A stretch of DNA of 64,000 nucleotides, taken from assembly GCF_003149185.1 (NCBI RefSeq), contig NZ_QGDO01000001.1, positions 186,001-250,000 of the forward strand, read 5' to 3'. Positions 1 through 8,790 of the stretch are shown in pieces. Below the pieces are notes generated by a model. That model saw only the letters and a program-made list of their open reading frames with translations, was not told the origin of the DNA and made no database searches. Every line of letters starts with the position of its first letter. Position 1 is the stretch's first letter. Both the position numbers and the translations under genes were made by a program. This stretch comes from Sediminitomix flava (GTDB lineage Bacteria > Bacteroidota > Bacteroidia > Cytophagales > Flammeovirgaceae).

Positions 1-576
1 CATTCTGAGTGTACACGTGATCGAAAAGATAATATCAGAAGAGTTCGTATCAGTATCATAGATAATGGTATCGGAATTCCTAAAGATCAACAAGCTTATA
101 TCTTTGATAAATACAGATCATACAAGGAGAAAAAGCTAGGTAAGACAAAATCTACAGGTTTAGGCTTGGCTTTCTGCAAATTAGCAATTGAAGCTCATGA
201 AGAAATGATTGGTGTTGAATCAACAGAAGGCGAAGGTGCTTCATTTTTCTTTTCTCTGCCTTGCGGAAAAGAGATCAATGAAAATGTCTGCTATACAGAT
301 TCAGACCTTGATGAAGAAATAGAAACTATAAAAATAACATCTCAAATTACCTTCTCATTTACCGAAGAAGAAAAAGCGATTCTTTCACCTGTATGTGAAG
401 CTTTGAGCAACCATGAGGTTTTTGAAGTAAGCGCTGTGAAAGGAATTTTAAATTCTGTACACCATAAATCAAATGACAATATAAAAGCATGGATAAATGA
501 AGTTGAAAACACTCTTTATTCTTGCAACACCTCTCTTTATGAATCCCTAATTAACATAAACGTCACTACCAACTAA
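1..576 (+). CDS. Sensor histidine kinase, C-terminal ATPase domain (5' partial)
   Basis: The reading frame is open from base 1, so the gene starts outside the window. What remains is the end of a HATPase_c domain: a G1 box (DNGIGIP, about residues 21-27), an F-box-like YIFDKY, and a G2 box (STGLGLAFCK), followed by the usual closing strand (GVESTEGEGASFFFSLP). A further 100 residues without a recognisable domain follow. The kinase would autophosphorylate and pass phosphate to a response regulator. Its stop codon overlaps the start of the next gene by one base (taATG), so the two are translationally coupled and form one signalling pair. The H-box and sensor part are not visible, so the signal is unknown. 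Confidence 0.9.
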   Translation, partial: HSECTRDRKDNIRRVRISIIDNGIGIPKDQQAYIFDKYRSYKEKKLGKTKSTGLGLAFCKLAIEAHEEMIGVESTEGEGASFFFSLPCGKEINENVCYTDSDLDEEIETIKITSQITFSFTEEEKAILSPVCEALSNHEVFEVSAVKGILNSVHHKSNDNIKAWINEVENTLYSCNTSLYESLININVTTN

Positions 577-1406
577 TGACATCATTCACTATACTAATTG
601 TTGACGACATTACTAGTAATATACAGACACTAGTAAAGTTTTTAGAAGAAGCTGACCAGGGTTACGAAATTATGAGCGCGATCAGTGGTCAGATGGCTTT
701 AGAAATTATAAAGAAAAAAACACCAGACTTAATTATAACAGACTGGGAAATGCCTCAAATGGATGGACTTGAACTGATTAAAGTTTTAAAGGAATGTCCG
801 ATTGGCATGAATATACCATGCATTATGGTTACTGGAATGCGTACTACCGCAGAAGATTTACAAGTTGCGTTTAATCATGGCGCTGTAGACTTCATCCGAA
901 AACCAGTAAATAAGTTGGAACTTTGGGCTAGGGTTAATTCCATTTTACAATTAAAGAAAGCACAGAAAGAACTTGAAGAGCAAAAGAACAGACAACTTAG
1001 TATGAAAACACTTCAAGTTTTTCAAAAGAATCAATTTTTGGGCGAGATAGACGAACGTCTAAATAATTATATCCTCAATCTTGATCCCAAATTACGCCCT
1101 GAAGGTAAAAGCATCTTAAAAGAAATTCAGCGACAAATCAATACTGATTCAGAATGGGAAAACTTTAAACTTCACTTTGAATCTGTTCATCCAAACTTTT
1201 TCCATTTCCTCCAAAGTCACGATTACAACCTTACGCCTAAAGATTTAAGATGGTGTGCATATATCAGAATTGGATTATCAACTAAAGATATTGCAAACCT
1301 TTTAAACATTGACTACGCAGGAGCAAGAGTCAGTAAGACTAGATTGAAGAAAAAATTACAACTCTCAGCAGAAGATGATCTAAATACCTTCCTATTGAGA
1401 ATCTAA
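576..1406 (+). CDS. Response regulator with LuxR-like C-terminal domain
   Basis: 276 residues. Residues 4-125 are a receiver domain: acidic pair D10/D11, phospho-acceptor D56 (IITDWEMPQMDG), and the conserved lysine in IRKPVN. A short coiled linker (KKAQKELEEQKNRQ) leads to a C-terminal helix-turn-helix of the LuxR-like type common in Bacteroidota (LTPKDLRWCAYIRIGLSTKD, then NIDYAGARVSKTRLKKKL). It is expected to bind DNA when phosphorylated by the kinase encoded directly upstream, whose stop codon it overlaps. An intrinsic terminator follows immediately. Targets are not evident from the window. Confidence 0.9.
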   Translation: MTSFTILIVDDITSNIQTLVKFLEEADQGYEIMSAISGQMALEIIKKKTPDLIITDWEMPQMDGLELIKVLKECPIGMNIPCIMVTGMRTTAEDLQVAFNHGAVDFIRKPVNKLELWARVNSILQLKKAQKELEEQKNRQLSMKTLQVFQKNQFLGEIDERLNNYILNLDPKLRPEGKSILKEIQRQINTDSEWENFKLHFESVHPNFFHFLQSHDYNLTPKDLRWCAYIRIGLSTKDIANLLNIDYAGARVSKTRLKKKLQLSAEDDLNTFLLRI

Positions 1407-1417
1407 AATTCGCCCTA

Positions 1418-1450
1418 AAAACTTACTTCATTAACGAAGTAAGTTTTTTC
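1418..1450 (+). terminator. Intrinsic terminator after the response regulator
   Basis: A 12-bp perfect stem (aaaacttacttc / gaagtaagtttt, loop attaac) is followed by a T-rich run. It lies 11 bases after the stop codon. Confidence 0.85.
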
Positions 1451-2278
1451 TTTTTATACTCCAAATACCCTCTAAAACCATTGAAAAACCAATATTTCAG
1501 CTTCAAAATCGACTAATTTCACCAATGCTAACGCTTTGCTAACACCTGTTTTTTTGTAGTTGAAAGAAATTCCGCGAAGTTTGAACTGTCAATCAATAAC
1601 AACATTGACGCTTTTAATCCAAAGGCTAAATATTTTCATGTTCAGACGGGATGTGAAAAGTAATAGAAACTAAAATATGATTTCAACCCAAATAAAATAG
1701 AAACATATTTTGTGAGTTTAACGACTCGACTAACTATTACTAATTTGAAATACATTGGAGTTTCTTTCTACTCGTTCTAAGAGATGTTGGCATAAACTCA
1801 AAGAACTTAGAAAGTCAGTAATCTAAATAATTACTATTTTCTCATTGCTATATTCATTTCAAAGTCGGCATACTTTGATAACATCAAAACTCAATCTGAA
1901 TTAATAGCAATTAAACTAATTAGCTACGTCTACTATAATACTCCAATGTCATTTCAACCATTTAAAATAGTTTGAAGTGATTTAAGAATTAACTGAGAAG
2001 GTCTTTCCTTCTCAGGTCTAATTCTAAGTCCAAATCCATTATCAATCTTCAAAAAATTGAGTAGATACTTTATCGGAGGTAAAGTTCACATAGCGAAAAT
2101 AAATAATAGGTAAAATGAGATATCGAAAAGCCTTCCCTTTGGGAAGGTCTTTTTTCCTTTTAAAAAGACATTTAATGAATTGGTATTAGAATCTATTAGA
2201 CTTTCAACCAGCTAATGTTAGAATATAGATCATCATAAAATGCAATAATTAGTATATACCCTATCTCTTTCATCGGAG
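1451..2278. other. 0.83 kb gene-free region between convergent genes, possible ncRNA
   Basis: No credible protein is encoded here; the longest frame is a 43-codon stretch without a sensible start. Both flanking genes converge on this region and each has its own terminator (1418-1450 and 2279-2313), so the space is larger than needed. It contains a 9-bp stem with a 5-base loop at 1993-2015 (ctgagaagg / ccttctcag) and a second, strong terminator at 2126-2158. A terminator with no upstream gene suggests a plus-strand non-coding transcript ending there. No known RNA family (tmRNA, RNase P RNA, SRP RNA) was recognisable. Confidence 0.4.
2126..2158 (+). terminator. Strong hairpin terminator with no gene in front of it
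   Basis: Stem ccttccc / gggaagg with a three-base loop is preceded by an A-rich stretch and followed by a T-rich run (tcttttttcctttt). It could act in both directions, but the T-run favours plus-strand transcripts. Confidence 0.7.
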
Positions 2279-2313
2279 ATAAAAAAAGGTATAGAAGCTT
2301 CTTCTATACCTTT
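2279..2313 (-). terminator. Intrinsic terminator of glpK
   Basis: A 13-bp perfect stem (aaaggtatagaag / cttctataccttt, 3-base loop) is followed on the minus strand by seven Ts. It lies just past the glpK stop codon. Confidence 0.85.
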
Positions 2314-2320
2314 ATCTATT

Positions 2321-3835
2321 TTAAGTCACATTTACGTGTTTTGATTCTACCCAAGACTTTGATCTATCAACAGCTTTTTTCCATTCCCCAACATTTTTTA
2401 GAGCCTTAGAGGCAAATAATTTGGCTTGAAAAACACGGTCTTCTTGCCATTGCTCATGTAATTCATTCAACGACTTCCAAAAACCAACAGCCAAACCTGC
2501 AAAATAAGCAGCACCCAAAGCAGTTGTTTCTAGTGTTTTTGGTCTTACTACTTTACACCTAGAAATATCAGCTTGATACTGCATCAATACATTATTTGCA
2601 ACAGCCCCTCCGTCAACTCGAAGTTCTCGAGTAATTAGCCCTGTATCTGCTTCAATGGCTTTTAATACGTCATTTACTTGATAGTTTATTCCTTCAAGTG
2701 CAGCTCTTACAATATGTCCTCTGTTCGTTCCTCTTGTAATTCCGATCAATGTTCCTCTTGCAAACTGATCCCAATGTGGCGCTCCTAAACCAGTCAAAGC
2801 AGGAACAAAATATACTCCTCCATTATCCGAAACGGTCAGTGCTACTTCTTCACTTTCTGCAGCAGATCGTAAAATACCTAATCCATCTCGAAGCCATTGG
2901 ATCGCAGCTCCTCCTACAAAAATACTTCCTTCTAAGGCATAATTTATTTTACCATTACATGACCAAGCAATGGTTGTCAATAAATCATTTTTAGAAGTCT
3001 TAGGAGTTTCCCCTGTATTCATCACCAAGAAACATCCTGTTCCATAAGTGTTTTTAGCCATTCCTTCTTTAGTACACAATTGACCAAACAATGCTGCTTG
3101 TTGATCACCTGCAATTCCTGTGATAGGAATTTCCGTAGAGATTTCATCTGTTGTAGTATCTCCAAAATGTTCAGAACATGATTTTACTTCGGGCAAAATA
3201 TGATAGGGAACATCAAACAGGTCTAACAATTCAGAGTCCCATTCCAGAGTATGAATATTATATAGCATGGTTCTACTGGCATTTGTCACATCGGTTGCAT
3301 GGACTTTTCCTTCTGTAAACTTCCATACTAGCCAACTATCCACCGTCCCAAAACACAACTCCCCTTTTTGAGCTCTTTCTCTAGCTCCTTTTACATGATC
3401 TAAAATCCATTTAATTTTCGTGGCAGAAAAATAGGCATCGATCAAGAGACCTGTTTTGTTTTGAACTCTAGGACTATAACCACTATCCTTATAAAAGTCA
3501 CATATCTCTGCCGTTCTCCGATCTTGCCATACAATAGCATTGTATATTGGTTCTCCTGTATTTCTATCCCAAATAATTGTCGTTTCACGTTGATTTGTAA
3601 TTCCCATAGCTGCAATATCAGCCGCATTGATATTGGTCGAACTCACAATCTTTTCCGCCATTTTCACTTGAGAACTCCATATTTCATTGGCATCATGTTC
3701 AACCCAGCCCGGTTTAGGGTAATATTGAGTAAACTCCTCTTGCGCTAATTCTATAATTTCTCCTTTCTTATCAAATAAGATAGCCCTCGAACTAGTTGTC
3801 CCTTGATCTAGAGCTAAGATATATTTCTTCTCCAT
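2321..3835 (-). CDS. glpK: Glycerol kinase
   Basis: 504 residues, the normal length of the FGGY-family glycerol kinase, which phosphorylates glycerol to sn-glycerol 3-phosphate in the cytoplasm. The N-terminus carries the diagnostic phosphate-binding motif ([12 protein letters not shown], residues 8-19). [19 protein letters not shown] and the FGGY signature region near [12 protein letters not shown] and DGGAVANN are all present. The usual partners glpF (facilitator) and glpD (dehydrogenase) are not adjacent, so the gene stands alone. It is divergent from carB across a 407-bp gap and has its own terminator. No catabolite-regulation features could be read from the sequence. Confidence 0.97.
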   Translation of the reverse strand: MEKKYILALDQGTTSSRAILFDKKGEIIELAQEEFTQYYPKPGWVEHDANEIWSSQVKMAEKIVSSTNINAADIAAMGITNQRETTIIWDRNTGEPIYNAIVWQDRRTAEICDFYKDSGYSPRVQNKTGLLIDAYFSATKIKWILDHVKGARERAQKGELCFGTVDSWLVWKFTEGKVHATDVTNASRTMLYNIHTLEWDSELLDLFDVPYHILPEVKSCSEHFGDTTTDEISTEIPITGIAGDQQAALFGQLCTKEGMAKNTYGTGCFLVMNTGETPKTSKNDLLTTIAWSCNGKINYALEGSIFVGGAAIQWLRDGLGILRSAAESEEVALTVSDNGGVYFVPALTGLGAPHWDQFARGTLIGITRGTNRGHIVRAALEGINYQVNDVLKAIEADTGLITRELRVDGGAVANNVLMQYQADISRCKVVRPKTLETTALGAAYFAGLAVGFWKSLNELHEQWQEDRVFQAKLFASKALKNVGEWKKAVDRSKSWVESKHVNVT

Positions 3836-4200
3836 AAATACTTGATCTTAGTGTATTGGATACAATTAATATAATGATAATGAAAAAGTAAATAGATCTC
3901 TTTGTCTCAAAAAAATATTGTGCTATTGATAAGTGTCAGTAATACGTGATTATTCCAGAAAAAAATGAGCTTTTTTTTAGATTAAAATCGTTCAATTATG
4001 GTGAATAATATGACTTTTTTAAAAAATAAATAAAAACAGGATTTCGAGTTCTTTCTAACTCTATAAATCCCTAAATAGCAATTGTATACAAACTAAATCG
4101 AGATGTAAGCCTCATTAAAAAATCACAATTTATTCACTCTTTCTTTAAGTAAATGTAAAAGTATTCTTAGATATAATTAAGAAAAGTGAATCAGATGATA

Positions 4201-4208
4201 TAACTTTG
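4201..4208 (+). promoter_or_regulatory. Housekeeping -7 element of carB
   Basis: TAACTTTG is an exact match to the Bacteroidota -7 consensus TAnnTTTG, 34 bases before the carB ATG. No clear -33 TTTG is seen at the usual distance. It lies in the 407-bp divergent gap between glpK and carB (3836-4242), which otherwise holds only AT-rich sequence. Confidence 0.55.
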
Positions 4209-4242
4209 CATCTCAGGATACATACAGATTTAGATTAAGAAG

Positions 4243-7053
4243 ATGCCTAGAAAAAAACACATTAATTCTGTCCTGATTATTGGAAGCGGACCAATCATTA
4301 TTGGTCAAGCATGTGAGTTTGATTATTCCGGTTCTCAAGCCTCTCGCTCACTAAGAGAAGAAGGAATTGAAGTTACATTGATCAATAGCAACCCTGCTAC
4401 GATCATGACCGATGAAGTAACCGCTGACAATGTTTACCTCCTCCCTCTTGAAAAAGAATCTATCATTCAAATCTTGGAAAATCATAAGATCGACGCAGTC
4501 CTTCCTACTATGGGTGGGCAAACTGCATTGAACCTTGCGATTGACTGTGATAAAGATGGAATCTGGGAAGAATTCGGAGTAGAGATTATCGGGGTAGATA
4601 TCGATGCGATCAATACGACTGAAGACAGAGAGCTTTTCCGCGAGAAAATGCTAGAGCTTGATGTAAACGTTTGTAAGGGTAGAACAGCCAAATCATTCTT
4701 AGAGGGTAAAGAAATCGCTCAAGAAATTGGTTTCCCATTAGTAATTCGTCCTTCGTTTACGTTGGGTGGTTACGGTGGTGGTTTCGTAAACTCTGCAGAG
4801 GAGTTCGATACACTACTTACACGCGGTCTTCACGCCTCTCCAGTCCATGAAGTTCTTCTAGAACAAAGTATTCTAGGTTGGAAAGAATATGAGTTGGAGC
4901 TTCTACGTGACAACAATGGTAACGTAATTATCATCTGTTCGATCGAGAACTTTGACCCAATGGGAGTTCACACTGGTGACTCTATCACTGTTGCTCCAGC
5001 CCAAACACTTCCTGATACCGTGTATCAAGAAATGAGAAACCTTGCCATCAAAATGATGAATGGTATTGGTGAGTTTGCTGGTGGATGTAACGTTCAATTC
5101 TCAGTAAATCCTGATACAGATGAAATCATCGCGATTGAGATTAACCCTCGTGTATCTCGTTCATCTGCTCTTGCTTCAAAAGCTACAGGATACCCAATTG
5201 CAAAAATCGCTGCTAAACTAGCGATTGGTTACAATTTGGATGAATTGAAAAATGCAATCACAGGAACTACTTCAGCTTACTTCGAGCCTGCTCTTGATTA
5301 CGTTATCGTAAAAATCCCTCGTTGGAACTTCGATAAATTCAAAGGTGCAGATACAAAACTTGGTCTACAGATGAAAGCTGTAGGTGAGGTTATGGGTATC
5401 GGACGTAACTTCCAAGAAGCTCTTCAAAAAGCTTGTCAGTCCCTAGAAATCAAACGTAACGGTTTGGGTGCTGATGGCAAAGAGCTTACGGATAGAGAAG
5501 TTATTCTTGACAAATTAGCTAATCCTAGTGACGACCGTCTGTTTGCTCTTTATGATGCCTTGAAATTGGGTATCTCATTGAGAACAGTATGGGAAGTTAC
5601 TAAAATTGATAAATGGTTCTTGAACCAAATCTTGGACTTCATCTTATTGGAGAAAAGGATTGCTGAATACAAATTGGAAGACATTCCAAGAGCATTATTC
5701 ATGGAAGCAAAACAAAAAGGTTATGCTGACAGACAAATTGCTCACTTGGTAAACCGTCTTGAAAGTGATGTATTCAAACGTCGTCATGAGCTAAACATTA
5801 AGCGTGTTTGGAAAGTGGTAGATACTTGTGCAGCAGAATTTGAAGCTCAAACGCCATTCTACTATTCAACTTTTGAAGACGAAAACGAATCTGTAAGCAC
5901 TGACAACAAGAAAATTGTTGTTCTTGGTGCAGGTCCTAACCGTATCGGTCAAGGTATTGAGTTTGACTACTGTTGTGTACACGGGGTATTGGCAGCAAAA
6001 GAAGAAGGTTATGAGACAATCATGATCAACTGTAACCCTGAGACAGTTTCTACTGACTTTGATATCTCTGACAAACTATACTTCGAACCAGTATTCTGGG
6101 AACATATCTATGATATCATCCTCCACGAAAAACCTGAAGGTGTAATCGTTCAGTTGGGTGGACAAACTGCTTTGAAACTTGCTGAAAAATTGGATCGCTT
6201 TGGCGTGAAAATCATCGGTACTAGTTACCAAGCGCTTGACCTTGCTGAAGATAGAGGTAGCTTCTCAACATTGTTAAAAGACAATAACATTCCTTATCCT
6301 AAATTTGACACAGTAGAGTCTGCAGACGAAGCATTAGAAAAATGCCAAGACCTAGGATTCCCACTTCTTGTTCGTCCATCTTACGTATTGGGTGGTCAGA
6401 AAATGAAGATTGTGATCAACGAAGAGGAATTGGAAAACCATGTTGTTGAAACTTTGAGAGACATCCCTGGTAACAAAATTCTTCTTGACCACTACCTAGA
6501 CGGTGCTATCGAAGCTGAAGCAGATGCAATTTGTGATGGTGAAAACGTTCACATCATCGGTGTAATGCAGCACATCGAGCCTGCAGGTATCCACTCTGGT
6601 GACTCTTACGCACTACTTCCTCCATACAACTTGGGTGACTTGATCATCGAGCAAATTGAGGAGTATACGAAGAAGATTGCAATTGCCTTGAAAACACAAG
6701 GTTTGATCAATATTCAGTTCGCTATCAAAGATGACAAAGTATACATCATTGAGGCTAACCCAAGAGCATCTCGTACTGTACCATTCATCTGTAAAGCTTA
6801 CAAAGAGCCTTACGTGAACTACGCTACAAAAGTGATGTTGGGTAAAAAAGTAACTGAATTTGATTTCAATCCAACGAAAGAAGGATATGCAATCAAAATT
6901 CCAGTATTCTCATTCCACAAATTCCCTAACGTAAATAAGGAATTAGGCCCTGAGATGAAATCTACTGGAGAAGGCATCTACTTCATCAAAGATTTGAAGG
7001 ATAAATACTTCAAGAAAATCTATGCTGAAAGAAACATGTACTTGAGCCGTTAA
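4243..7053 (+). CDS. carB: Carbamoyl-phosphate synthase large subunit
   Basis: 936 residues. The enzyme makes carbamoyl phosphate from bicarbonate, ammonia (from the CarA glutaminase) and two ATP, for pyrimidine and arginine synthesis. Both ATP-grasp halves are visible: the first begins with VLIIGSGPIIIGQACEFDYS near residue 11, and the second repeats as VVLGAGPNRIGQGIEFDY near residue 564. The inter-domain oligomerisation region lies between them. The protein stops at about the end of the second ATP-grasp module. The C-terminal MGS-like allosteric domain (about 130 residues in the E. coli enzyme) is absent, so feedback by UMP/ornithine through that domain is not possible. Such short CarB proteins occur in other Bacteroidota. 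carA is not in the window. Confidence 0.97.
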   Translation: MPRKKHINSVLIIGSGPIIIGQACEFDYSGSQASRSLREEGIEVTLINSNPATIMTDEVTADNVYLLPLEKESIIQILENHKIDAVLPTMGGQTALNLAIDCDKDGIWEEFGVEIIGVDIDAINTTEDRELFREKMLELDVNVCKGRTAKSFLEGKEIAQEIGFPLVIRPSFTLGGYGGGFVNSAEEFDTLLTRGLHASPVHEVLLEQSILGWKEYELELLRDNNGNVIIICSIENFDPMGVHTGDSITVAPAQTLPDTVYQEMRNLAIKMMNGIGEFAGGCNVQFSVNPDTDEIIAIEINPRVSRSSALASKATGYPIAKIAAKLAIGYNLDELKNAITGTTSAYFEPALDYVIVKIPRWNFDKFKGADTKLGLQMKAVGEVMGIGRNFQEALQKACQSLEIKRNGLGADGKELTDREVILDKLANPSDDRLFALYDALKLGISLRTVWEVTKIDKWFLNQILDFILLEKRIAEYKLEDIPRALFMEAKQKGYADRQIAHLVNRLESDVFKRRHELNIKRVWKVVDTCAAEFEAQTPFYYSTFEDENESVSTDNKKIVVLGAGPNRIGQGIEFDYCCVHGVLAAKEEGYETIMINCNPETVSTDFDISDKLYFEPVFWEHIYDIILHEKPEGVIVQLGGQTALKLAEKLDRFGVKIIGTSYQALDLAEDRGSFSTLLKDNNIPYPKFDTVESADEALEKCQDLGFPLLVRPSYVLGGQKMKIVINEEELENHVVETLRDIPGNKILLDHYLDGAIEAEADAICDGENVHIIGVMQHIEPAGIHSGDSYALLPPYNLGDLIIEQIEEYTKKIAIALKTQGLINIQFAIKDDKVYIIEANPRASRTVPFICKAYKEPYVNYATKVMLGKKVTEFDFNPTKEGYAIKIPVFSFHKFPNVNKELGPEMKSTGEGIYFIKDLKDKYFKKIYAERNMYLSR

Positions 7054-7082
7054 TTACGCTCAATTTTCAGATAAATACATTC

Positions 7083-7122
7083 AAAAACTCCTGCTAGTAA
7101 TAGCAGGAGTTTTTTTGTTTTT
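7083..7122 (+). terminator. Intrinsic terminator of carB
   Basis: A 14-bp stem (actcctgct / agcaggagt core, loop gtaa) is followed by a run of Ts. Confidence 0.9.
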
Positions 7123-7162
7123 GTACTATTGCATATAAAAATAAAATGATCTTGTAAAGCTT

Positions 7163-8344
7163 ATGGTATTTGATTCGATTGTAATTGGTGGAGGTATTTC
7201 TGGTTTAACAGCAGCTCATTTTTTAGCTGAAAAAGGATTGAAAGTTGCAATCTTAGAAAAATCGGAACGATTAGGAGGATGTATTCATACTTTCCAAAAA
7301 GATAATTATTGGATTGAGCTAGGTGCGCATACCTGTTATAATTCTTACAAATACCTTACTCAGATTCTTGAATCAAAAAATGCCAAAGACAAAGCCCTAA
7401 ACAGAACTAAAGCGTCTTATAAAGTATTTAAATCGGATGGTAAATTAGTTTCTATTCCGTCCCAACTCAATTTTCTTCAATTACTAGGTAATCTTCCTAA
7501 AATCTTTAGTCTAAAGAAAGAAGGTTTAACCGTAGAACAGTACTACTCCAAAATATTAGGGAAAGGGAATTACGATAAGGTTTTATCGAAGTTTTTTGGT
7601 GCTGTAAGTTGCCAAGAGGCAGGGGATTTTCCTGCTGATATGTTGCTAAAAAGAAGAAAAGAAAGAAATAAAGAATTCCCTAAAAGCTATACTTTTGAGC
7701 ATGGATTAAATGATCTGATTCATATCATTTCTAATCATCCAAATATCTCGACATTCCTAAGTACTGACATTTTAAGTCTAAGTAAAGAAGGTGAAAAATA
7801 TTCAGTTCAAACTAATACAAATACTTTTGAGACTGAAAAAATCACTTTTGCTACTCCTCCAAATATTACATCAACTCTTATTAAAACTATTCAACCAAAG
7901 CTATCTGAGCTTACTTCAAAAATTGGTTTCAGTAAGTTGTGTTCAGCAGGAATTATAGTTAAAAAAGAGAATGTAAACCTTGAAAAACTTGCTGGTATAG
8001 TTCCAGAAAGTGAATCATTTTTCTCGGTAGTAACAAGAGATGTAATGCCCGATGATATGTATAGAGGTTTCTCAATTCACTTTAAGAATCCAGATATTAC
8101 TGAGGCAAAAATCAAAGCAACAATCAAAAAAGTAATAGGTGTGGATGAAAAGGATTTTGAAAGTTTTCAATATACCATTCACCAATTACCATCACTTTCT
8201 TTAGGTCATCAAGAATTGATCGAAGGTATAAATAAAGAGCTTGAAGGTAGGAATATTTCTATTACAGGAAACTACTTCTATGGCTTATCAATAGAAGACT
8301 GTGTACAAAGATCATTCGAAGAATCAGAAAGAATAACTCAATAA
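7163..8344 (+). CDS. FAD-dependent oxidoreductase, protoporphyrinogen-oxidase-like
   Basis: 393 residues. The N-terminus is a classic dinucleotide-binding fold (IVIGGGISGLTAAHFLAEKG, residues 6-25) ending in LEKSERLGGCIHTF, the signature of the amine oxidase / protoporphyrinogen oxidase superfamily. The C-terminus has the second FAD contact region (ITGNYFYGLSIEDCVQRS, typical of HemG/HemY-like enzymes). This makes a role in oxidising protoporphyrinogen IX to protoporphyrin IX plausible, but the protein is somewhat short and no other heme genes are next to it, so the substrate is uncertain. It starts 110 bases after carB beyond a terminator, and ridA follows after 25 bases, probably in the same operon. 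Confidence 0.75.
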   Translation: MVFDSIVIGGGISGLTAAHFLAEKGLKVAILEKSERLGGCIHTFQKDNYWIELGAHTCYNSYKYLTQILESKNAKDKALNRTKASYKVFKSDGKLVSIPSQLNFLQLLGNLPKIFSLKKEGLTVEQYYSKILGKGNYDKVLSKFFGAVSCQEAGDFPADMLLKRRKERNKEFPKSYTFEHGLNDLIHIISNHPNISTFLSTDILSLSKEGEKYSVQTNTNTFETEKITFATPPNITSTLIKTIQPKLSELTSKIGFSKLCSAGIIVKKENVNLEKLAGIVPESESFFSVVTRDVMPDDMYRGFSIHFKNPDITEAKIKATIKKVIGVDEKDFESFQYTIHQLPSLSLGHQELIEGINKELEGRNISITGNYFYGLSIEDCVQRSFEESERITQ

Positions 8345-8369
8345 TTTTTAATCATACTTTTTAAAACAC

Positions 8370-8750
8370 ATGAAAAAAATCATCAATAGTCCAAAAGCAC
8401 CTGCTCCTATCGGACCATATAGCCAAGCTGTTTTAGTAGAAGATAAAACACTTTATGCTTCTGGTCAGATTGCTATTAATCAAGAAACAGGACATTTAGT
8501 TACAGATAGTATTACAGCTCAAACAAACCAAGTCATGAAAAATATTGGCTATGTGTTGGAAGAAGCTGGAATGGATTATTCAAACATCGTAAAGTGTTCA
8601 ATCTTTGTGAAAGACATGAATGAATTTGCGACAATTAATGAGGCATACGGAGCGTTTTTCTCAGAAAACCCTCCAGCAAGAGAGACTGTAGAAGTCGCAA
8701 GACTCCCTAAAGATGTTGGAGTAGAAATCTCTTTTATAGCCATAAAGTAA
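8370..8750 (+). CDS. ridA: RidA family reactive imine/enamine deaminase
   Basis: 126 residues, exactly the family size. RidA hydrolyses reactive 2-aminoacrylate-type intermediates released by PLP enzymes. The catalytic arginine R104 sits in the conserved PPARETVEVARLPKDVGVEI block, and the N-terminal APAPIGPYSQA motif is intact. It is the second gene of a pair with the upstream flavoprotein, and a strong bidirectional terminator follows directly. Confidence 0.95.
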   Translation: MKKIINSPKAPAPIGPYSQAVLVEDKTLYASGQIAINQETGHLVTDSITAQTNQVMKNIGYVLEEAGMDYSNIVKCSIFVKDMNEFATINEAYGAFFSENPPARETVEVARLPKDVGVEISFIAIK

Positions 8751-8753
8751 TCT

Positions 8754-8790
8754 AAAAAGAGCTTTCTAAATAAATAGAAAGCTCTTTTTT
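8754..8790. terminator. Bidirectional terminator between ridA and the histidine kinase gene
   Basis: A 15-bp stem (aaaaagagctttcta / tagaaagctcttttt, loop aataaa) has an A-run on one side and a T-run on the other. It serves ridA on the plus strand and probably the convergent kinase gene on the minus strand, whose stop codon abuts it. Confidence 0.85.

Noticed and set aside
1532-1663. 43-codon open stretch in the gene-free region
   Set aside because: It has no start codon in a sensible place and no recognisable similarity; runs of this length are expected by chance in 0.9 kb read in six frames.
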